Source: an uncultured Eubacteriales bacterium (GTDB lineage: Bacteria; Bacillota; Clostridia; Monoglobales; UMGS1388). From it: DNA of 11,775 nucleotides. Made by a program: the position numbers and the translations under genes. The stretch covers positions 1 through 11,775 of the forward strand of contig URVP01000031.1 in the NCBI GenBank assembly GCA_900551345.1, in the 5' to 3' direction. Of this stretch, positions 6,914 through 11,775 are shown in pieces; the stretch's first letter is position 1, and the number at the start of each line of letters is the position of its first letter. The notes below the pieces were generated by a model that saw nothing but the letters and a program-made list of their open reading frames with translations, was not told where the DNA came from and did no database searches.

Positions 6914-7402
6914 ATGAAAAAAAGTAACATTGCAAACATTACCTACGGTGCGGTTATTGCTGCTGTTTATGTAGTATTGACCGTCATACTTGGTGACTTC
7001 GCAACAGGAGTTGTTCAGGTGCGTATTTCAGAAGCCTTGTGCGTTCTGGCGGCGTTTACATTTCCGGCTGTGCCGGGACTGTTTATCGGGTGCATCTTGT
7101 CAAATCTGTTTCTTGGCTGTGCTCCCATGGATGTAGTTTTCGGAAGTCTTGCAACCCTTATCGGGGCATATGGCGCATATTTGCTGAGAGATAAAAACAG
7201 GTTTTTGATTCCGCTCCCCACAGTAATAGCCAACACACTTATTGTACCTTTTGTTCTGCGGTTTGTATATCAAAGCGAAGACACTATGATGTTTATGTTT
7301 GCCACCATATTTATCGGTGAATTTATTTCAGCTGAAATTCTCGGTACTGTTTTATATTCGGCATTAAAGAGTAAAAAGGATATAATATTTAAAAAGCATT
7401 AA
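6914..7402 (+). CDS. queT: QueT-family queuosine-precursor transporter (ECF S component)
   Basis: A 162-residue integral membrane protein with about five to six hydrophobic segments, as in ECF-transporter substrate-binding (S) subunits. The family signature is present: VQVRISEALCVL (34-45), PAVPGLFIGCILSN (51-64), FGSLATLIGAYGAYL (76-90), and GEFISAEILG (135-144). QueT proteins are predicted to import preQ0, preQ1 or a related precursor, which is used to modify the wobble base of GUN-anticodon tRNAs. They depend on a shared energising module (EcfA, EcfA', EcfT) not encoded here. The preQ1 riboswitch directly upstream strongly supports this role. The start ATG follows AAGGAG with eight to nine bases between. 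Substrate assignment rests on family and riboswitch, not on residues I can verify. Confidence 0.92.
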   Translation: MKKSNIANITYGAVIAAVYVVLTVILGDFATGVVQVRISEALCVLAAFTFPAVPGLFIGCILSNLFLGCAPMDVVFGSLATLIGAYGAYLLRDKNRFLIPLPTVIANTLIVPFVLRFVYQSEDTMMFMFATIFIGEFISAEILGTVLYSALKSKKDIIFKKH

Positions 7403-7443
7403 ATAATCAGGGGTAGATCCCGGTTATAAGAGGCGCATTTTTT

Positions 7444-8787
7444 ATGGGAATACTTAACCTTCGTTCAATCACATATACAAGAATTATAGCACTATCATTT
7501 GTGGCTGTTATTCTTATCGGAAGTATATTGCTTACACTTCCGATATCATCGGCAAACAGAGCGTTTACACCTTATACGGACGCTCTTTTTACTGCCTCAA
7601 GCTCAGTATGCGTTACCGGTCTTGTGGTGTATGATACTTATACTCACTGGTCTTTATTTGGTAAGATTGTTATACTTGCGCTTATTCAGATAGGCGGACT
7701 TGGTTTCATGATAACCATCTCTACCTTTGTTATTTTTACTCGTAAGCGTATTTCTTTAAAGGAGAGAAAACTCCTTATGGAATCTTCCGGCACTATGCGT
7801 CTTGACGGCGTTATTGCTTTGGTAAAGCGTATAATTCGGGGTACCATACTTATTGAGTCTTTGGGAGCGTTGTGCCTTATGATACGCTTTTGCCCTCAGA
7901 TGGGATTTTGGAACGGTTTGTTCTATGCAATTTTCCACTCTGTTTCGGCTTTCTGTAATGCCGGTTTTGATATTATGGGTAAGTTCGGACAGTTTTGCTC
8001 CCTTACGGGTTATTCAGGCGACGCTCTTGTAAATATTGTTATTATGATGCTGATAATAATCGGCGGTATAGGTTTTACCGTTTGGGATGATATACTTCAA
8101 AACAAACATCATTTTAAAAAGTATACTCTTCATTCAAAAATCGTACTTTTCACCACTGCAATACTTATCGCAGGAGGAATGGTGCTGTTCTTTATTTTTG
8201 AATATAATGCTTCAATGTCTGGAATGGATTTAAAACACCGTCTTCTTTGCTCAGCGTTCCAGTCTGTCACACCCAGAACAGCCGGTATGAATACGATTGA
8301 CCTCACGGCTCTTTCAAATGGAGGCTATTTGCTTACTCTGGTGTTGATGTTTATCGGCGGAAGCCCCGGTTCTACTGCCGGAGGTATTAAGACAACTACT
8401 TTGGCATTGCTTATAATAAATGCCATGACCGTATCTCGCAATGATAATTCGGTCGTTGCGTTTAAACGCCGTATAGACGACAGCAGTATACGACGGGCAA
8501 GTGCAATTTTCGTTTTGTATGTAATTGCCATTCTGCTTTCGGTTATAATCCTTTCTTCGGTTGAACCTCATGGTTTTAAGGCAATCGTTTTTGAGGTTGT
8601 TTCGGCATTGGGTACAGTAGGGCTTTCTCTTGGTATAACACCCGATCTGACCACTCCGGCGAAGATTATACTTTCATTTCTTATGTTTATGGGCAGAGTA
8701 GGAGGACTTTCTCTTATGCTTGTTATATCGGAGCATAAAAAGAGTGCAAAACTTGAACGGCCTAAGGGCAGAATACTTATCGGTTAA
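7444..8787 (+). CDS. ktrB: KtrB-type potassium transporter membrane subunit
   Basis: It is the K+ translocating subunit of a Ktr system, a dimeric membrane protein of the TrkH/KtrB superfamily. At 447 residues it has KtrB length. The four pore repeats each show the filter glycine: SVCVTGL (Gly59), FCNAGFD (Gly174), PRTAGMN (Gly281) and LGTVGLS (Gly393). The intramembrane gating loop is GGSPGSTAGGIKTTT (305-319). Arg418 in the last membrane helix (MGRVGG) fits the conserved arginine near the gate. The gene starts 41 bases after queT. The ribosome-binding site AAGAGG (7428-7433) is ten bases from the ATG. A small GGGG/CCC hairpin (7410-7421) lies in the gap, with no room for a c-di-AMP riboswitch. 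It is paired with ktrA 18 bases downstream. Confidence 0.96.
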   Translation: MGILNLRSITYTRIIALSFVAVILIGSILLTLPISSANRAFTPYTDALFTASSSVCVTGLVVYDTYTHWSLFGKIVILALIQIGGLGFMITISTFVIFTRKRISLKERKLLMESSGTMRLDGVIALVKRIIRGTILIESLGALCLMIRFCPQMGFWNGLFYAIFHSVSAFCNAGFDIMGKFGQFCSLTGYSGDALVNIVIMMLIIIGGIGFTVWDDILQNKHHFKKYTLHSKIVLFTTAILIAGGMVLFFIFEYNASMSGMDLKHRLLCSAFQSVTPRTAGMNTIDLTALSNGGYLLTLVLMFIGGSPGSTAGGIKTTTLALLIINAMTVSRNDNSVVAFKRRIDDSSIRRASAIFVLYVIAILLSVIILSSVEPHGFKAIVFEVVSALGTVGLSLGITPDLTTPAKIILSFLMFMGRVGGLSLMLVISEHKKSAKLERPKGRILIG

Positions 8788-8805
8788 TAAGGAGATGTAT
8801 TAATT

Positions 8806-9453
8806 ATGAAGTCGGTATTGATAATCGGTATGGGACGATTCGGACACCATCTTGCAAAGCAGCTTATGGAAATGGGCAATGATGTTATGATTGTGGATAA
8901 AGATGAAGAAAGAATTGAAGAGCTTGCGCCTATTTTTACTGATTCTTATGTTGGTGATTGTACCAATAAAGGCGTTATTCGCTCTCTGGGTGTAAGTAAT
9001 TTTGATATTTGCTTTGTTGCAATTGATCAGGATTTTGAATCATCGCTTGTTATTACTTCCCACCTTAAAGATATGAATGCCAAGTATATCGTGTCCAATG
9101 CAAACAGGGACAGGCAGGCAGAGTTTCTTTTAAAAATAGGTGCAAACGAAGTTATTTATCCCGAAAAAGAAATCGCCGAGAAAACGGCGGTACGGTTTAA
9201 TTCGTCCAATTTGCTGGATTATATAACACTGAGCGGCGGCTATGCGGTTTGTGAACTTGTTGCCCCGCAAAAATGGGTTGGAAAAACCATTGCCGCATTG
9301 GATGTACGAAGCAAACACAATGTAAATATTATTGCTGTTAAAAACGAAGGAGAGCTTACCCATATGCCTCCTGCGGAATATAAATTCCGAAACAATGATA
9401 TTGTTATAGTTATAGGAAAGCAGGAGGATACCGACAAGCTCGCTGTTTTATAA
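8806..9453 (+). CDS. ktrA: KtrA-type RCK regulatory subunit of the K+ transporter
   Basis: This cytosolic subunit assembles as an octameric ring on KtrB and gates K+ flux in response to nucleotides. The 215 residues divide into an RCK_N Rossmann domain (about 1-125) with the dinucleotide loop GMGRFG (8-13) and acidic Asp31 after the second strand (IVD). An RCK_C domain (about 135-215) follows, containing KHNVNIIAVK and the closing IVIVIGKQED strand. In characterised Bacillota KtrA proteins, RCK_N binds ATP/ADP/NAD(H) and RCK_C binds c-di-AMP, which shuts uptake; that is family knowledge, not visible here. AAGGAG (8790-8795) lies ten bases before the ATG. It is the last gene of the operon, and its stop codon is part of the terminator-like hairpin. 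Confidence 0.96.
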   Translation: MKSVLIIGMGRFGHHLAKQLMEMGNDVMIVDKDEERIEELAPIFTDSYVGDCTNKGVIRSLGVSNFDICFVAIDQDFESSLVITSHLKDMNAKYIVSNANRDRQAEFLLKIGANEVIYPEKEIAEKTAVRFNSSNLLDYITLSGGYAVCELVAPQKWVGKTIAALDVRSKHNVNIIAVKNEGELTHMPPAEYKFRNNDIVIVIGKQEDTDKLAVL

Positions 9454-9468
9454 ACGCTACTGCGTTTA
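9451..9468 (+). terminator. Probable weak terminator at the end of ktrA
   Basis: TAAACGC (9451-9457) and GCGTTTA (9462-9468) form a perfect seven-pair stem with a four-base loop, followed by GTTTTACTG. The left arm includes the ktrA TAA stop. The T-tract is short and the stem AT-rich, so some read-through into the ferredoxin gene is plausible. Confidence 0.5.
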
Positions 9469-9502
9469 GTTTTACTGTTCGACAGGTATATTTTTCATAT
9501 GT

Positions 9503-9532
9503 TTGGAAATACTTCTTGTTAGAATTTATACT
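9503..9532 (+). promoter_or_regulatory. Possible promoter of the ferredoxin gene
   Basis: TTGGAA (9503-9508) and TATACT (9527-9532) are 18 bases apart. The predicted start would fall at the ribosome-binding site (AAGAGG, 9536-9541), which is tight. An alternative extended -10, TGTTAGAAT (9517-9525), lacks a good -35. Some promoter is expected in this gap. Confidence 0.35.
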
Positions 9533-9549
9533 GAAAAGAGGTATTTGAT

Positions 9550-9738
9550 ATGAAAGCTTTTGTTGATAAAGACGGCTGCATAGGATGCGGAGTGTGCGTT
9601 GAAATCTGTCCTCAGGTTTTTGAAATGGATTCTGACAACAAATCACAGGTTATTTGTGACCCCGTGCCTGATGATGCGGTCAGTTCTGCAAAAGAGGCGG
9701 CTGAAAGTTGTCCTGTGTCGGTAATAACAGTAGAATAA
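9550..9738 (+). CDS. Small [4Fe-4S] monocluster ferredoxin
   Basis: A 62-residue soluble electron carrier. Cys10, Cys13 and Cys16 (CIGCGVC) plus Cys54 in ESCPVSVI give the four ligands of a single [4Fe-4S] cluster. The second half lacks a CxxCxxC motif, so this is not a two-cluster clostridial ferredoxin. Cys20 (ICPQVF) corresponds to the position that forms a disulfide in some thermophile monocluster ferredoxins, but its usual partner is not evident; Cys36 is the only other free cysteine. The start ATG follows GAGG by eight bases. The redox partner cannot be inferred: neighbours are potassium transport and a tRNA synthetase. Confidence 0.95.
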   Translation: MKAFVDKDGCIGCGVCVEICPQVFEMDSDNKSQVICDPVPDDAVSSAKEAAESCPVSVITVE

Positions 9739-9762
9739 CGATACTAAATTAAATACACACAA

Positions 9763-9806
9763 AAAAGCTCTTGAAACCGGCATTTCGGTATGATTCAAGA
9801 GCTTTT
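9763..9806. terminator. Bidirectional intrinsic terminator between the ferredoxin gene and ileS
   Basis: Arms AAAAGCTCTTGAA (9763-9775) and TTCAAGAGCTTTT (9794-9806) form a perfect 13-pair stem. An inner ACCG (9776-9779)/CGGT (9786-9789) stem caps it. It is followed by CTTT on the plus strand and by six Ts on the minus strand. It sits between convergent genes. The arms are identical to those of the terminator at 4233-4269. Confidence 0.9.
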
Positions 9807-9835
9807 CTTTATTCTGTTGGGTTAATTTTATTTAC

Positions 9836-11775
9836 TTATATTTTTTCTACCCCGATTGTCACATCTTCACCGTTAATTTTTAAATCTTTTGATCCGCTGC
9901 AAACGCTGTCATAAACTACTTCCTGTGCAAGAACATCGCCTTTGATGGTGTCTTCGTTTCTTTGAATAATGCCTTTAATCTTGTCATTATCCTTAACATA
10001 AACCTTAATATGATCCATAACTTCAAAGCCGGAGTCCTTACGCATGTTTTGGATTTTGCTTATTATTTCTCTTACAAATCCCTCTTCGATAAGTTCAGGT
10101 GAAAGATTTGTATCAATAACAACAGTGATGCCATAGTCTGTAAGAGATTCAAAACCGGGCATTTGTGCTGTTTCAATAAGAAGGTCTTCTTTTTCCAGTG
10201 CTTCGTCTGTGCCGTTTACATTTATGGTAAGAGTTCCCTTTTCGTTAAGTTCATCCATGGCTTTATTACCATCAATATTTGCAAGTATTTCCCGAACGGT
10301 GTTTATATCCTTGCCGAAGCGTCTGCCCAATGTTTTAAGCTGAGGCTTAAAGCTGAAAGAACTAAAATTCTTTACATCTTCAGTAAATTCAACGCTCTTT
10401 ACATTAAGTTCATCTTCTATAATCTCTCTGTAGAAGTCGGGAAGTTCACTGCCTTTAACAAACATTTTTCCGATAGGCTGTCTGTTTTTAATAGCGGCAG
10501 CATTTCTGCACGCTCTGCCCAGAACAACAATGTCAAGAACCTCTTTCATTTTTTCTTCAAGGTCTTTGTCAATGAATTCTTCGTTAACCGTGGGGAAGTC
10601 ACAAAGATGTACGCTTTCGGGAGCGTTTTTATCTATACTGCACACCAGATTTCTGTATATATCCTCTGTCATAAACGGAATCATGGGTGCAGCAGCTTTT
10701 GCCAGTGTTACCAGCACGGTATAAAGGGTCATGTATGCATTGATTTTATCCTGAGGCATATCCTTAACCCAGAAGCGTTCTCTGCTGCGGCGTACATACC
10801 AGTTGCTAAGGTCATCAACAAATTCTTGCAGCACTCTTGCTGTTTCAGTTATTCTGTAATTTGCCAGATTGTCGTCAACAGTTTTAACCAGGGTGTTGAG
10901 TCTTGACAGAACCCACTTATCCATAATAGAGAGTTTGTCATATTCAAGAGTGTATTTTGTTGCGTCGAAATTATCAATATTAGCATAAAGAACAAAGAAT
11001 GCGTATGTGTTCCAAAGGGTACCCATAAACTTTCTTCTGCCCTCTGTAACAGCTCCGTCATGGAATTTATTCGGAAGCCAGGGTGCACTGTTTGAATAGA
11101 AGTACCAGCGGATAGCGTCTGCTCCGTGTGTTTTAAGAGCTTCAAACGGGTCTACGGCATTGCCCTTTGATTTTGACATCTTTTGTCCGTTTTCGTCCTG
11201 AACAAGACCCAAAACGATAACATTTTTATACGGTGCTTCATCAAAAATAAGCGTAGATATTGCAAGCAGTGAATAGAACCAGCCTCTTGTCTGGTCTACC
11301 GCTTCGCTTATGAAGTCGGCAGGGAAATTATCTTTAAATATATCTTCGTTTTCAAAGGGGTAGTGCCACTGTGCAAAGGGCATTGCACCTGAGTCAAACC
11401 AGCAGTCGATAACCTCTTTCACCCTTGTCATCTGTTTGCCGCACTTGGGGCATTTTATTGTAACTGCATCAATATAAGGTCTGTGAAGTTCAATTTCATC
11501 AGGGCAGTTATCCGACATTTCTTTAAGTTCAGCAATAGAACCGATAGAATGTCTGTGGCCGCATTCACATTCCCAAATGTTAAGAGGTGTACCCCAATAT
11601 CTGTCACGGCTGATACCCCAGTCCTGAACATTTTTAAGCCAGTCGCCGAATCTGCCTTTACCTATAGTTTCGGGTATCCAGTTTATCTTGTTGTTGTTCT
11701 TTATAAGATTGTCCCTTACAGCTGTCATTTTGATAAACCAAGACTCACGAGCGTAGTAAATAAGAGGAGTATCAC
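9836..11775 (-). CDS. ileS: Isoleucyl-tRNA synthetase, C-terminal part (IleS2-like), 5' end outside the window
   Basis: It charges tRNA-Ile. About 645 residues are visible, and the frame stays open to the right edge (upstream codons read PLIYYARESWF), so the Met at 11728 is internal and not a start. Counting from that Met, the fragment has DWGISRDRYWGTPLNIW (36-52), Cys/His pairs that could bind zinc (C54, C56, C93, C96), and the KMSKS loop (183-187, followed by KGN). The anticodon-binding helical domain and a C-terminal segment (IQNMRKDSGFEV) follow. The RYWGTPL wording and the C-terminal extension without a terminal zinc finger fit the eukaryote-like IleS2 branch more than IleS1. The HIGH motif and editing domain lie outside, so mupirocin sensitivity cannot be judged. 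Any T-box leader would also be outside. It converges on the ferredoxin gene. Confidence 0.95.
   Translation of the reverse strand, partial: DTPLIYYARESWFIKMTAVRDNLIKNNNKINWIPETIGKGRFGDWLKNVQDWGISRDRYWGTPLNIWECECGHRHSIGSIAELKEMSDNCPDEIELHRPYIDAVTIKCPKCGKQMTRVKEVIDCWFDSGAMPFAQWHYPFENEDIFKDNFPADFISEAVDQTRGWFYSLLAISTLIFDEAPYKNVIVLGLVQDENGQKMSKSKGNAVDPFEALKTHGADAIRWYFYSNSAPWLPNKFHDGAVTEGRRKFMGTLWNTYAFFVLYANIDNFDATKYTLEYDKLSIMDKWVLSRLNTLVKTVDDNLANYRITETARVLQEFVDDLSNWYVRRSRERFWVKDMPQDKINAYMTLYTVLVTLAKAAAPMIPFMTEDIYRNLVCSIDKNAPESVHLCDFPTVNEEFIDKDLEEKMKEVLDIVVLGRACRNAAAIKNRQPIGKMFVKGSELPDFYREIIEDELNVKSVEFTEDVKNFSSFSFKPQLKTLGRRFGKDINTVREILANIDGNKAMDELNEKGTLTINVNGTDEALEKEDLLIETAQMPGFESLTDYGITVVIDTNLSPELIEEGFVREIISKIQNMRKDSGFEVMDHIKVYVKDNDKIKGIIQRNEDTIKGDVLAQEVVYDSVCSGSKDLKINGEDVTIGVEKI

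Noticed and set aside
7357..7386. Internal promoter for ktrB (TATAAT at 7381-7386)
   Set aside because: The -10 is consensus but the -35 position (TTCGGC) is poor and there is no TG extension. The hexamer can be explained by the coding sequence for Asp-Ile-Ile.
7403..7443. A c-di-AMP (ydaO/yuaA) riboswitch before ktrB
   Set aside because: That class needs well over 100 bases; the gap is 41 bases and holds only a tiny GGGG/CCC hairpin.
10163..10906. Long plus-strand open frame (247 codons) opposite ileS
   Set aside because: It is entirely antisense to a strongly conserved synthetase frame. The translation is Phe/Tyr/Cys-rich with no recognisable motif, and no ribosome-binding site was evident.
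11726..11728. ATG as the start of a 630-residue ileS
   Set aside because: The frame continues upstream with conserved synthetase sequence to the window edge, so this Met is internal.
1..11775. CRISPR arrays, insertion sequences, tRNA or rRNA genes
   Set aside because: No regularly spaced repeats, transposase motifs, terminal inverted repeats or tRNA-like cloverleaf were seen on either strand.

Overview
The window looks like chromosomal DNA from an anaerobic Bacillota, most likely class Clostridia. Clues are the modest-to-low GC by eye, strong Gram-positive Shine-Dalgarno sites, an S-layer-homology (SLH) anchored protein, a KtrAB potassium transporter, a QueT-type transporter behind a preQ1 riboswitch, a small clostridial-type ferredoxin, and an isoleucyl-tRNA synthetase that resembles the IleS2 branch. 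I see no insertion sequence, phage gene, CRISPR array, tRNA or rRNA. This is a compact core region with one accessory-looking gene.

Layout. 24-815 (minus) is a family 3 amino-acid ABC binding lipoprotein with a structured mRNA leader. It is transcribed divergently from 1046-4180 (plus), a 1044-residue secreted protein made of WG-type repeats with three C-terminal SLH modules. That gene converges on asnS (4312-5697, minus), with a bidirectional terminator between them. asnS has a perfect consensus promoter and a TTG start. From a back-to-back promoter runs a probable plus-strand operon: mltG (5855-6853), a preQ1-I riboswitch (6863-6905), queT (6914-7402), ktrB (7444-8787) and ktrA (8806-9453), closed by a hairpin at the ktrA stop codon. 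A monocluster ferredoxin gene (9550-9738, plus) follows. It converges on ileS, which enters from the right edge on the minus strand (9836 to beyond 11775). The two share a second bidirectional terminator whose stem arms are identical to the first one's.

How the genes work together. Most are housekeeping: two aminoacyl-tRNA synthetases, a peptidoglycan-terminating transglycosylase, a K+ uptake channel with its cytosolic RCK gate, and uptake of a queuosine precursor controlled by that precursor. The riboswitch lies inside the operon and overlaps the queT ribosome-binding site, so it probably acts on translation and leaves ktrBA expression intact.

The least explained elements are three. The first is the leader of the binding-protein gene, whose sequence supports two mutually exclusive foldings, one of which covers the Shine-Dalgarno site. 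The second is the loss of the canonical ligand-carboxylate arginine in that same binding protein. The third is the large WG-repeat/SLH surface protein. All positions and foldings were worked out by eye; nothing was computed or searched.
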